Shown: positions 32,941 through 44,840 of the stretch, one piece after another
How the letters are laid out: each line of letters starts with the position of its first letter
How positions within the stretch are numbered: position 1 is the stretch's first letter
From: Pycnopodia helianthoides
Lineage: Eukaryota > Echinodermata > Asteroidea > Forcipulatida > Asteriidae
Reading direction: 5' to 3'
Length of the DNA: 64,000 nucleotides
Assembly: GCA_032158295.1 (NCBI GenBank)
Contig: CM063250.1
Span: 999,501 to 1,063,500, forward strand
Notes under the pieces: model-generated
Seen by the model: only the letters and a program-made list of their open reading frames with translations
Told to the model about the DNA's origin: nothing
The model's database searches: none
Program-made: the position numbers and the translations under genes

Positions 32941-35125
32941 ATCTTTAGGGGAGGGGGGGGGTAAGGGGAATGTGGAGGGGCAGGGGATGGTGAGGGCAGA
33001 ATCTTTTAGGGAGGGGGGGGTAATGGGGTGAAGTGGGCAGGGGAGTGGGTGAGGGCCAGGGGAGTGGGTGGGGCAAGGGAGTGGGTGAGGGCAGGGGAGT
33101 GGGTGAGGGCATAATCTTTTAGGGGAGGGGGGGGGTAATGGGGTGAAGTGGGCAGGGGAGTGGGTGAGGGCATAATCTTTTAGGGAGGGGGGGGGTAATG
33201 GGGTGAATGTGGGCAGGGAGTGGGTGAGGGATATCTTTTAGGGGAGGGGGGAGGGGTGAGGGATGTGTGGGCAGGGGAGTGGGTGAGGGCATAATCTTTT
33301 AGGGGAGGGGGGGGGGTAATGGGGTGAATGTGGGCAGGGGAGTGGGTGAGGGCATATCTTTAGGGGAGGGGGTGGGGGTAGGGGTGAATGTGAGGGCAGG
33401 GGAGTGGGTGAGGGCAGGAGTGGGGGGAGGGGTAGGGGAGTGGGAGGGAGGGATAGTGGGGATCAGGGGAGGGGTGGGGTAAGGGTGAATGTGGGCAGGG
33501 GAGTGGGTGAGGGCAAATCTTTAGGGAGGGGGGGTATGGGGTGAGTGGGCAGGGGAGTGGGTGAGGGCAAGTAGGAGGGGTGAGGGCAGGGGAGTGGGTG
33601 AGGCAGGGGAGTGGGTGAGGGCCAGGGGAGGGTGGGGGGGAATGGGTGATGTGGGCAGGGGAGTGGGTGAGGGCATAATTAGGGGATGGGGGGGGAAGTG
33701 GTGAAGTGGGCAGGGGAGTGGGTGAGGGCATAATCTTTTAGGGAGGGGGGGGGTAATGGGTGAATGTGGGCAGGGAGTGGGTGAGGGCATAATCTTTTAG
33801 GGGAGGGGGGGGTAATGGGGTGAATGTGGGCAGGGGAGTGGGTGAGGGCATAATCTTTTAGGGGAGGGGGGGGTAATGGGGTGAATGTGGGCAGGGGAGT
33901 GGGTGGCAGGGCATTTAGGGGGAGGGCAGGGGAGTGGGTGAATGGGCAGGGGAGTGGGTGAGGCATAATCTTTTAGGGGAGGGGGGGGGTAGGGAGGGTG
34001 AATGTGGGCAGGGGGGAGTGGGTGAGGGCATAATCTTTTAGGGGAGGGGGGGGTAATGGGGTGAATGTGGCAGGGGAGTGGGTGAGGGCATATTTTTAGG
34101 GGGGGGGGGGATGGGGTGAATGGGCAGGGGAGTGGGTGAGGGCATAATCTTTAGGGGAGGGGGGGGTAATGGGTGGAATGTAGGGCAGGGGAGTGGGTGA
34201 GGGCATATTAGGGGGGGGGGGGGTAATGGTGAAGTGGGCAGGGGAGTGGGTGAGGGCATAATCTTTTAGGGGAGGGGGGGGGTAATGGGGTGAATGTGGG
34301 CAGGGGAGTGGGTGAGGGCATAATCTTTTAGGGGAGGGGGGGGGTAATGGGGTGAATGTGGGCAGGGGAGTGGGTGAGGGCATAATCTTTTAGGGGAGGG
34401 GGGGGTAATGGGGTGAATGTGGGCAGGGGAGTGGGTGAGGGCATAATCTTTTAGGGGAGGGGGGGGGTAATGGGGTGAATGTGGGCAGGGGAGTGGGTGA
34501 GGGCATAATCTTTTAGGGGAGGGGGGGGGGGGGAGGGGGAGTGGGGGGGGGGGGTAATGGGGTGAATGTGGGCAGGGGAGTGGGTGAGGGCATAATCTTT
34601 TAGGGGAGGGGGGGGGTAATGGGGTGAATGTGGGCAGGGGAGTGGGTGAGGGCATAATCTTTTAGGGGAGGGGGGGGGTAATGGGGTGAATGTGGGCAGG
34701 GGAGTGGGTGAGGGCATAATCTTTTAGGGGAGGGGGGGGGTAATGGGGTGAATGTGGGCAGGGGAGTGGGTGAGGGCATAATCTTTTAGGGGAGGGGGGG
34801 GTAATGGGGTGAATGTGGGCAGGGGAGTGGTGAGGGCATAATCTTTTAGGGGAGGGGGGGGGTAATGGGGTGAATGTGGGCAGGGGAGTGGGTGAGGGCA
34901 TAATCTTTTAGGGGAGGGGGGGGTAATGGGGTGAATGTGGGCAGGGGAGTGGGTGAGGGCATAATCTTTTAGGGGAGGGGGGGGGTAATGGGGTGAATGT
35001 GGGCAGGGGAGTGGGTGAGGGCATAATCTTTTAGGGGAGGGGGGGGGTAAGTGGTGGATGAGAGGGTGATTGGGCAGGGGAGTGGGTGAGGGCATAATCT
35101 TTTAGGGGAGGGGGGGGTTATGGGA
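32941..35125 (+). repeat. G-rich satellite, ~62-bp unit, roughly 30-35 copies
   Basis: Each unit runs GGGCATAATCTTTTAGGGGA, then a run of 7-10 G, then TAATGGGGTGAATGT, and ends with GGGCAGGGGAGTGGGTGA, which is the 18-mer of the neighbouring array in another phase. Copies from about 34250 to 35100 are nearly identical apart from G-run length. Copies from 32940 to 34250 are more diverged and of variable length. The last unit is cut off in its middle at about 35123, where unique sequence (GGATTCGATTTGCAG) begins. Confidence 0.95.
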
Positions 35126-35387
35126 TTCGATTTGCAGACATACATTTTCATTCCGAGAGAAAATAATGCTTGGAATTATCTAGAATTGAAAGGTTAACGC
35201 CCAGCACATGATAACAAACAAGCCTTTTTAAGAATTTGTTGTATAGCTTTCAGTTGGTAAACCACATGGTCTGGGTTTGTGGACTTGATGATATTTGATT
35301 CTAGTTGATGTGGTGCTATGTTTGCCGACAAAGAATCAAAAATTCCCACTGAGTAGAAATATAAACATGTCGCTACAGCCCTGTATC

Positions 35388-35778
35388 TTAAAGACACTGG
35401 AAACCTTTGGTAATTGTCAAAGACCATGTCTTCTCACTTGGTGTATCTCAACATATGCACAAAATAACAAACCTGTGAAAATTTGAACTCAATTGGTCGT
35501 CGAAGTTGCGAGATAATAATGGAAGAAAAAACACCCTTGTCACACGAAGTTGTGTGCTTTCAGATGCTTGATTTCGAGACCTCACGCATGCTAGGTCTCA
35601 AAATCAATTCAAATATTTTACTGAGAAATGACTTCTTTCTCAAAAACTACGTTACTTCAGAGGGAGCCATTTCTCACAATGTTTTACACTATCAACAGCT
35701 CTCCATTGCTCATTACCAAGTAAGTTTTTATGCTGACAACTATTTTGAGTAATTACCAATAGTGTCCAGTGCCTTTAA
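35388..35778. mobile_element. TTAA MITE, best-preserved copy of the AGACACTGG family
   Basis: TTAA at 35388-35391 and 35775-35778 flank ends AGACACTGGA and TCCAGTGCCT (one mismatch when inverted). The 391-bp interior has the family phrases GGTAATTGTCAAAGACCATG, TCTCAACATATGCACAAAAT, TTGGTCGTCGAAGTTGCGAG and CTTCAGAGGGAGCCATTTCT. It starts about 260 bp from the satellite edge. I recall near-identical repeats as very abundant in sea-star genomes (memory, unchecked). Confidence 0.88.
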
Positions 35779-36515
35779 GGATACAAAATGTCCATCGCTC
35801 AAACTTAGACACCTTCAATGCTTTTTTAATAACTTTTTTCTTAAAATAATGGCAACAAGTAATGAGCTGTTACTTCACAGGTCATTGAGTATTTCCATTG
35901 ACCGAGATTGAACCATGATGTGTAATTGTACCGTAATGTATTTATATGATGTTGAATCTGGAACAAACTCTGTGTCCGCTGGAAGGATACAATGATGGAT
36001 AACAAAACGATTGCTTTTATTGGAACGATAATTGCATTGGAATTTAATGATGATAACAGAAAACATAATAATATGTCATGCAGTTTGGTTTTTTAATAAA
36101 GTAGAAAGACAAACCGTTGGTAATAACAGTATGTCAAAGAGCATTATTTGGCTCCATACTAAGAGACAAATATGCAATAAAAAGCAAGATAATTACAAGC
36201 GCCTGCAATATTGTCGGTCCCTTTGGATGCTCCCTATCACATTGAAGACTTTTCATGATCATTTTTTGTGAGTTGCTTTTTGGGCTGTTTTTCTGTGTTA
36301 CATTTTGAGATGGAGGTCGGTCTGAAATCATGAACTACTATTATCACTAGAGTCAGAAGATTATGATGGTGATAAGAAATACGGCAACAATCACTGTGAA
36401 AAGTGGGATCTTTCATAGGGCTTTGTGGCAATATTTATAGGGGCACCGTGCCGTCATGTAGTATCCGGGCTGAGTTAATGCTCTTTGTTACTGGCTCTTT
36501 ATTTATTCAATTCTT

Positions 36516-36674
36516 GGCTCAATTTCATAGAGCTAAGCACAAATAGATTTTGCTTACCAGAATAAGGTTACCAGCCAAAATACTATATCACATGTACTGT
36601 ATATGACTGGTTTCCTGCTTAATTTTGCTAATCAGATACTTGTTAAGCAAAAGTTTCTTCTAAGCAGCTCTACA
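36516..36674. mobile_element. GGGCCC-end family element (left end trimmed)
   Basis: GGCTCAATTTCATAGAGC at the left, TTACCAGAATAAGGTTACCA and GACTGGTTTCCTGCTTA inside, and AAGCAGCTCTA at the right match the 54320 copy. Confidence 0.75.
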
Positions 36675-37708
36675 GACTTTGGTCTTGTATACAACTGAGT
36701 TCTCAGTCTTTGTCTTGGGGTCCAGAGACAAAGGTTTACCCAACGAAACGGCAAAAGCATAGCACCTTCATGTTTTTTTTTAATCACAAAGAGAAGCTTG
36801 TCTTTGTCGCTGTTCAGCACCAAGTCTAACCGTTTCCTGTTGTTGATCTTGTATGCATTTCCTCATCTGTCACATCTGTAATGGGTCTTGGCTAATGTTG
36901 CATTGTCAGACAACCAAGAGCTTAAGAGTATGTCATGTGATCCTTGTAAACTAGAACAACCATGTTTTCTCAAAGTGATCTTGTCTCAAGTGGCAACTTG
37001 TTTGATGAGCTGACCTGCTTTACTCTGCATTCTTATTAAGGTTCTCTCAATGCCGTCAAACAAAGTCTGGGGCATTTGTTTATCGCTGATTACGTTTTGT
37101 ACAACATATTCAAATCCGAAGCATTGTATAACACTACTTCTTGCAAAGTTGCTCCTAATGTGAACACCAAGGATAGTTGTTTATGTTACCAGAGTCCTGC
37201 CAATCATCATTAAGAATATCTTTCCTGTGAATGAAGTCTTTGCATCAGCACCCCCCCCCCCCCACCTTCCTCACTTCTACAGCTGTCCTAGAACTGCTCC
37301 TCCGACCTGCACAAATAATTCGAAACACTCATCGGCACGTTCCTCCGGCCTTCGCCTTTTCCTCTGACACCTCTCTCAACAAGTAGCGTGACAAACGCAC
37401 AACAACGCTAGCGAGAACACATGTTAGAATCTCCATCAGGAAAAACCTAAGACGAAAATCTCCGGCTTGAGGAAGACTTGGAGGAAATCCTGATGCATGG
37501 ACATTCCTTGGATGCTGAAGATGGTTTGTTTTTTAATAGTGGAGAGCATGACTAGATCAAGCCCATATAACAAGGGAGGGTGATAGGTTCAATGCAAAGG
37601 TCGATGAATAAAATGTTGCATCCCTCAGGTTGCATAAAACTAACGACAAAGATTTCTGAGTTGTCCTCTACCAGATGATTCTAACTGTAAAACTTCTTTG
37701 ACAACAAC

Positions 37709-37745
37709 TTATCAAATTCTTCTTCTTCTTCTTCTTCTTCTTCTT
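37709..37745 (+). repeat. (TTC)n microsatellite
   Basis: About 12 consecutive TTC units, a pure pyrimidine tract that can form triplex DNA. Confidence 0.9.
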
Positions 37746-39626
37746 TTCTTATTATTAACATCATTATTATAACTTTTTTCTTCATGGGGGGGACCACACA
37801 ATATAAAATGATCTTAACCATCCAATCAGAACTCTAGGTTCAGATTTGATCGTATCTTCAGGTTGTCTGTGAGAATGTCAACTATTTTACTGGCCCAAAT
37901 GTTGTCTTGTTGAGCCATATTTCTAAAATCATTGACTGGAATGATTCACAAAAACCATCTTTGTCAAGTAGATACTAAGTGTGTAGAAGCCCAGTTCAAA
38001 AAATCCATCAGACCCTGTAGGTGATGTGTTCTTAAGCTATATATACCAAAAGGAAGTTCAGGTGCGGACTTTTCATAAGTTTGCAATTTAAATCGCACAT
38101 GCGTGGTCTGTTTTTCACTTGAACCTGTCTAGTCGATCGACTAGCCAATTAGAGTTAATCAAAGTAAGTTGTTGAGCAGACGGTAGGATGAGCAAACGTT
38201 GGCTCATCATTTTCATTTTCTATTATTTGTTCTGCTATTTTCTCTTCAGGTGCAACAACTAACTAATTATCTCACTGCAAAGATAAATAATTGTCACATT
38301 GAACAATAAATCAATCAAATCAGTCATTAATTGTCTTGTCAATTAACTTGCTCCATGATGACACGTAAGCCAGGGCTAGCAATTTATACAGCTTGATCAT
38401 GCGTGGCTTTGATGACCAGCTGGCCAAAACAAGGTTTTTGAACTTTGGTCTTAAAGGCTAAGATAGTCTAACACCCCCACCCCCTCCCCCTCAAGTGAAG
38501 GGCAAGATTATTTCAATACACTTAAAAGGACAGGAAGGAAGAAGAAGGAATCAGTGCTGTATAACTTTAAGAATGGGAAGTGGTTCTCTCTCTTTGAGTT
38601 CTTTGGGCCCTGGTTCGAATCCCACAATCTGGTTTTCCTCACTTCATTCCAATCACCTCACTTCATATTGAAAAAAGACCCAAGGCTCACTTTGTTCAAA
38701 CTAGCTTTCATGTGTAACTCCTGAACTGTTGTAGTTCTCATTCTGTATTGTCATTTATTTGTTTGTATTTGACTGCCATTCTTGTTGACATGTTGCATTT
38801 TAGTTGGCATCTGATTTAGATGGAATGGCACACAAGAAATACTCCTAAATTATTAGTATTACTATCTTGCCACCCAAATGTGATTTTTAAAAAGGTTTTT
38901 GCAGGATAGGGGGGGGGGGTGATGTAAAACTGCAGTAGATAATACAGGTGTATGCACGATATTTAAAGTTTATATTTAAACTTTATATCTAAACATCATT
39001 GCCGTACGAACGGGAAGCATTCTCTCTTTTCATAAAAAGGTGTGATAAGTGATGGCCTGATCCGGCTAACCTTGGCATTTGGAGATCGCATGGCTTCTAT
39101 TCTTATTGAATGTTTGGCCCAAGCTGGATCTGTCGTCAAATTGATCCCTCGGCCTGGCCAGGAAGTCACGGCTCAGAGAGAGGGTGAGAATGCCTGAGAT
39201 GTCTGGCGATCTTCTCTAAGATCACGTTTCTCGTACACTCAACAACGGGGTCTTCAGATGCTTTCTATTTTGTGTTTGACTTCCCTCCACAATGACCATC
39301 TTCTTCTTTTTTTATAGCTTCGGATGACATTGAATTCAATTTCGGTCGTCAATTGATGAAATCAGATGGGAATTGATCTGCAAGGTTATGTTGTTTTTGG
39401 ATATTCGCCAACTGACTTAATGCGCCCAAGGCTACTGGGCCAAAACAGAGTCGCAAAAAATGGAAATAACTTCAAATGTTTATCATTAGAATTAATTTGA
39501 TTTGTTGGCTTTTCATGAAAGAATGCATTTTCACTCTTTGTTTCCACTCATTATTTTACTGCGCGTTTTACTCTGATAATAACAAGATGCTTTATGGAAG
39601 TCTTTAAATGCCAACCGAAAGTATTC

Positions 39627-39748
39627 CAGATGAAAAGATTCCTTCTGGAGAATTGTCACTGGTATGAACTTTATAGTTATTGAACTTTCAGATGAGAATA
39701 TTTTATCTGGAGGATTGTCACTGGTATGAACTTTATAATTAGTGAGCT
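39627..39748. repeat. 62-bp tandem duplication, 2 copies
   Basis: CAGATGA.AA.ATT..TCTGGA and TTGTCACTGGTATGAACTTT recur at a 62-bp offset, with a few substitutions. It is unrelated in sequence to the 62-bp satellite. Confidence 0.8.
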
Positions 39749-40514
39749 TTCACACTTGGACTAATGAATTTCCGTCCCACTTATCAATCCATACTGCGTC
39801 TTTAATTACAGATGAGACAGGTGTTTGAATTACGGAGAGCGCTGCTCTTTCAAGGCACTGCCTCTTTGAGAAATGAAAGGTAAGATTGATGAATGAGGTT
39901 TGCTGGAGCATCAAATGGGAAAAAGAGAGAGATGAGGGTGTGTTACAACAACTCATCAATCTGTCTTTTTCATTCACAAGTTGTCTGAGGAGGTTCGGGT
40001 GACCTTTTACTTCAGAGATAATTTCAAAAACTTCACAACTTGAAGGTTTCTGTCTCCGATACGTGCAGTACAGGTGATGTGGCTACGGGGATGGTAAAAA
40101 GACAACTGAGCATCGAGGCTTGATTTATAGCCTTGGTGCAGTACCTGAAACTGTTGAGATTAACCTGAGACTATTGTAATGATACTTTTATTCAACACAA
40201 CAAAGATCTGAACGATTGTTTACACGTTTGAAACATCTCATCACATCTCTCTGACTTTCAAGTTATAAACCATATGTCTCTGAACTTCACAACAGATTTC
40301 CTCGTTGCAAGTCATTTCACCATGATGGGATAGTGGAAATGGAGCAATGGTAATCTTCAGAGATTAAATAGAGAGACCCGTTGGATCCTATCACTCCATA
40401 ACTTACTAAGCAAAGCTTGGAGGATTGAAGTCCAGTCATCATCATCATCATCATTGGTGGATCTTCTACATGAGTTTTACGATTAACATCCGGACTGCGT
40501 TTTGGCGACCCCAA

Positions 40515-40711
40515 CTAGAAACGTGTTTGAGCTTTGGTCATTGATTGAGCGTGTTCAAGTGTTCGGTTGAACCGCGGTGACGTGGCTGTTCCGACCAAAC
40601 CGTACACGACTTATTGGCTCGGTTAGGCTTTGTTTCAAGATGGCCGACTCTAAAAACTATCGAAAAAAGCTCTATGGAAGTCTTTTTAAAACGAAACACC
40701 CTGAAGCATAA
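40515..40711 (+). promoter_or_regulatory. CpG-containing intronic patch with a short Kozak-context ORF (speculative)
   Basis: A 130-bp stretch is unusually rich in CpG for this intron. It holds CCGCGGTGACGTGG (a CRE-like TGACGT) and an ATTGG (inverted CCAAT). It leads to CAAGATGGCC at 40637-40646 in good start context, followed by a 23-codon ORF (MADSKNYRKKLYGSLFKTKH...) ending at 40711. I do not recognise the peptide and see no splice donor that would obviously extend it. It could be a repeat fragment. Confidence 0.2.
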
Positions 40712-41145
40712 TTGTTTCAGTCAGTGACTTTTACATCGGAATCTTGTTCCAGTCATGGTCGCCAAAACACACCCCTAGACTTCTCCATGCTGCTTCATCC
40801 TCTTCTTAATCTCATAACTCCCTCTCTGAAATCACTCAAGAAAGTCTTTTCTCCATCTTCTTCCTCCTACACCCCCTCAATGACATCCGTCTGTCAAACA
40901 TTGCCTCAAAATATCTCCAGTTCACTTTTGTCTATGTCCAATAACTTTTAACAACCATCAAGAAGCCATTCTCATCATTGTCTCATCAATACCTCAGCAT
41001 TGGTATCAGTCTCCATCCAGCAACATCAAACTATTTCTAGTACTACATCAAACCGAACTAGGATTACTCCACAGTTACTCACCTTGCATTGACCTCAGAC
41101 ATCAAAAGAAATACCTTATTTTCTGAATGATTTTCATGATCTGCA

Positions 41146-41329
41146 GGGCCCAAAGAGCTACTTAGAAAAAAATGTTAAACAAATTTTCTGCAAAGCAAAC
41201 ATGAGCAGGATACCAGTCACAAATGGTACTTGTAAAATGATATTTTGGCTGGTAGCCTCATTCTGGTAAGCATATTTCTATTGTGTTTAGCTAGTTTTTG
41301 AACTTCGCAGCTTGATGATATTGGGCCCT
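41146..41329. mobile_element. GGGCCC-end family element
   Basis: It is bounded by GGGCCCAAAGAGCTACTTAG and GCAGCTTGATGATATTGGGC (near-inverted). The interior GCAGGATACCAGTCACAAAT and TTTGGCTGGTAGCCTCATTC is shared with 50939-51113. Confidence 0.82.
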
Positions 41330-42933
41330 GATAATGTTGAAATTTGTGTATACCACCAGTGAGGGGTCTCTAGCCAACGACGCTACGGGTTAGGGCCTGT
41401 CTGTAATGAAAATATGATGGGAGTGGGGGGTGGGGGTCGAGTTTGAACACTTCAAGATCCATTGTTGACTTAACATATGTACCATCGTGTTTACACCCTT
41501 AATTCACCTCGATTCAATTACTGCACAGATGTCATGTTACTTATAAGAATATTCAAGATGATGCAAGGAGCAAACCTGAAGGAGACCCCACATCGCTATG
41601 GATACGCACCCTCACTGAGAGATGCCCCGCCTGTCATTCCAGGCATTTCGTGAGGCGTTTTTATTGTCGACAGGGCAGCAAATTAAACGACTGCGGCGCT
41701 AGAAATTACAAGGCTCATTGGGTTACTCATAACAGTGCTGGTCATAGCGTGAGACAAACTCCTGTTGTGATATAAATATATATATATACCCTACAAATTT
41801 TATATTATATAAGAGGGCATATAAGTAAATCATATAAATAATTTATTCACATTTTTCTTTTTGATGTGGGGGGGGGGGGGGAGAGGAGGGATTAGGAGGG
41901 ATTATCGTTAACAATTTTTTGATTTAAAAAGGTCTGACTGTGTCTTCAATGACAACATAGACACACAGGGTACCAGACCAGGAATATGATACTTTTCTGA
42001 CAATTGTATAACGCAAAGGCAGGAGCAGGTCTGAAAATTAGTCTGGGGGGAAAGGCCCTTTGAAACAACGAAGGGTGCATCTGGAACCACAATGTTCTGC
42101 ACACCATGAACCAGAACTAAAACATCTTTTGGCTTTAGGGCATAATCAATGAATCTCTGTCCTCTGAATGGTAAGTCAAAGTTGGTTTTTACAAGGGATG
42201 AGATTTGACAAAATGTGACAATTCCAGAAATATGGCTCGCAGGCCTGGATTCCCCCTAATTCTAGTCTAGACCTGGAAAACCTCAAGATGTTACAATTCA
42301 GGAGGTTAACAGACTCTGTGCACCACCAGAAATACAAAACTACAGATTTGGACACAATGTGGACTAGTTCTCGCTCCCTTTTGGTGACTGAATTACTTCT
42401 CACAAGAAATTCTCAAATCTCAAAGAGGTTTTCAGAAAATCCTGAAAACATAAAAATAATTCTGAAAATCCCAAACCTGGTTATATTTGGCATCTTACGG
42501 AACACGGAAACCGGCTTGTCCTATAATTGCACATCATTGTGCAGCAAACTGCCCCACATTGATGGGGGCACTCACGTATCCCTTACTCTATGCATTGTCA
42601 CAGGTGTACACCACATTCTGGACATGTGTGAAATACTTGACATATCACAGATGAGTGGCACCTGTTACCTTTATGGTGTGTAATAAACACAGGGTCAAGA
42701 ATATTCAATGAATGAGGGTGGCCTTTAGTGAAGTGCCCTCTTACATTGTGGTCTCATATCTTGACTGTAAATATCTCCTACATAGCCAGGGGTAACCTCA
42801 TGAGCCGATACACCCAGCCTCACAATATATGAACATTTACTACAAAATGTATGGCTGTCTCAAGCTTCAGCATTTATCAGTGGTATCATTATCCCCGCTG
42901 GGTTTGGCTTTTCCAGAAAATTGTTTAGTTTTT

Positions 42934-43043
42934 TAGCCTTCGGAGAAAGACTCTGCTAGGGTCGAAACGTCAGGCCATTAACTATTTTGTGCATTTGTCC
43001 TTTTGGTTGGTAAGCAGTTTGCAACAGCTAATTCTGTTTTCTC
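42934..43043 (+). repeat. Hairpin-bearing dispersed repeat, copy 3
   Basis: It has AGCCTTCGGAGAAAGACTCT, GCTAGGGTCGAAACGTCAGG, CCATTAACTATTTTGTGCAT and GGTAAGCAGTTTGCAACAGC, the fullest version of this family in the window. Confidence 0.8.
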
Positions 43044-44689
43044 AAAAATCTTCTTCAACAGCCTTCTGAAACGCTGTGAGTGCCCCACATGACATAGCAC
43101 CTCACTGTCAAAAGAACAGACAAAAGTTTCATGGCTGGCACCAGAGAGTCATTTCTTTCATAAAGTGTTTGACAAGAACTGTTTGGGGAGTATGGCTGAT
43201 TCCCTCCAAATTTTTGCTGCTCCAATAAATTTTGTTTGCAATAGCTTTTTATTCACTTCTTCAGGCATTAGACCATGAAAGTCGCGAACTGGGAACCTTG
43301 GACTCACACTTACTTTGCCCATGCTTTGCTTCAGCGTGTCAAGGAAACAAAATCTGGCAATCTATCAGGGCCCAACATTCAACTATGCCCGCGAGGCTTT
43401 CACAGGCAATTTTGCAGGGATGTTTTCTCGGAGCAAATAAGACTCCCATATGAACCATCGTCTTAAATGTGACACTTACACAAGTAATCACTTTAAACAT
43501 CCAAGTTGACATTGGATGCAAATTACATTCTTTATCCTGTGGGATTTACGTTAAATAATTACAGGAAGTGGACTCAAGTCAAGTGCTTTGGACTTCATCT
43601 GTAAAAAAAAATAAGCTACTCCGGCTGGCCGAGGGTTGAAAAGTTTCCACTGAAATATTGGCAGCCATTTGTCTGGACACCGGCCGCAGACTGCTCTAAT
43701 TGATTACCTATTAACCGACTGATGGGATTGCCACAAGATGATGAATGTTTGCTGGTCCAATCCACAAACAAGTTGGGCTTGAATTATTGAGCGTTTTACA
43801 TGTGTTGTGCAAAGTTTATTTACGGTGGGTACACAATAATTAAGTGCAATAGCGCTGAACAAACAGCAGTATCTGAAGTTCAACACCAGGCCATCAGGCA
43901 CTGGATTAATTTTGAGTTTTGTTTTTTACCGCCAATATCTACAATGGATCTTCGTCATAACAAATAGCAATGAACAGTTGAGTGTGCCACAAATGGATGT
44001 GCATCTCTGTGACTAATGAGGGCGCTTCTTGATGACATCACAATCGGAGCTCAAATTATTAAACACAGAGCTACACATGAAAAAAGGTCAAAGTTTGTCC
44101 AGATTTACTGATGGTGGACTTCAAGATTCCAAATACATTTCACATTCTGAGATTTAAGAAAAGTAGAGTCAACAAGTTGGCGGTCGGATCCCTTGGGACA
44201 TGTGGAACCCTTTCTACAGATAATTCACTCCCAAGATGAATTTGCATTTTATCAATAATGACCCTGAAATTTACAAGGATCCTTCCTTATTCTATCAAAA
44301 TCCAAAACCATTACGGTAATTCAACACCCAAACTGTTTATGGTGGTGTGCCTGATCCCATGTAAAGCGTAATCAGTTTACTTGTGCAGTCCTCAGTTCAA
44401 CAGAACCTAACAAAACGAGCAGTTGGATTTTGATGGGTTGAAGCATAGAGAAAGGACAAGAGGGTTAAGGTTAACAAGGCTGTATCTCCTAAAACCTTAA
44501 CCTGGATGGACCTTCACCCTGTACCCAACTTTATTTGGCACACATTTTCAGCTGTACTGACAGGTATAAAGTAAGAACAGTTTACAGAGAATTAAGGAGA
44601 ATGGACGAGAAATTTCTAGATGTACATCATGTTTTCTTTCAACGTGAAAAGATATTTTCAGTTCACTTTTGTTGAATAAATATAAGACG

Positions 44690-44840
44690 ACATGACGCTG
44701 GACAGAGTATACTGTCCAAAACCTAGAGTCCCTCTGTTCTTCTCAGAACCACCATCACTCAAAAGAGATCTATCTACATCTGTACATGGTGTCATCGCAA
44801 AATGTTCTTATGCTTGTTGTCCTTCCACCATGCAAACCTT
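44690..44840. repeat. Hairpin-family copy, rearranged
   Basis: CAGAGTATACTGTCCAAAAC, TTCTTCTCAGAACCACCATC, CATGGTGTCATCGCAAAATG and CTTCCACCATGCAAACC correspond, in order, to core, arm and outer part of the 20903 element, with one arm only. Confidence 0.65.

Noticed and set aside
32941..35125. CRISPR-like array
   Set aside because: The regular ~62-bp repeats have no unique spacers. The whole unit, including the supposed spacer, repeats, and the DNA is eukaryotic intron.
33360..35151. Minus-strand Pro-rich ORFs of 60-129 codons
   Set aside because: They are translations of the 62-bp array, broken at every change in G-run length.
35483..35752. 89-codon ORF on the plus strand
   Set aside because: It lies entirely inside the TTAA MITE at 35388-35778. 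Other copies of the family have stops and indels in it.
42288..42683. 131-codon plus-strand ORF
   Set aside because: No recognisable domain and composition like the surrounding AT-rich intron. It has no splice context or relatives, so its length is within chance for this much sequence.
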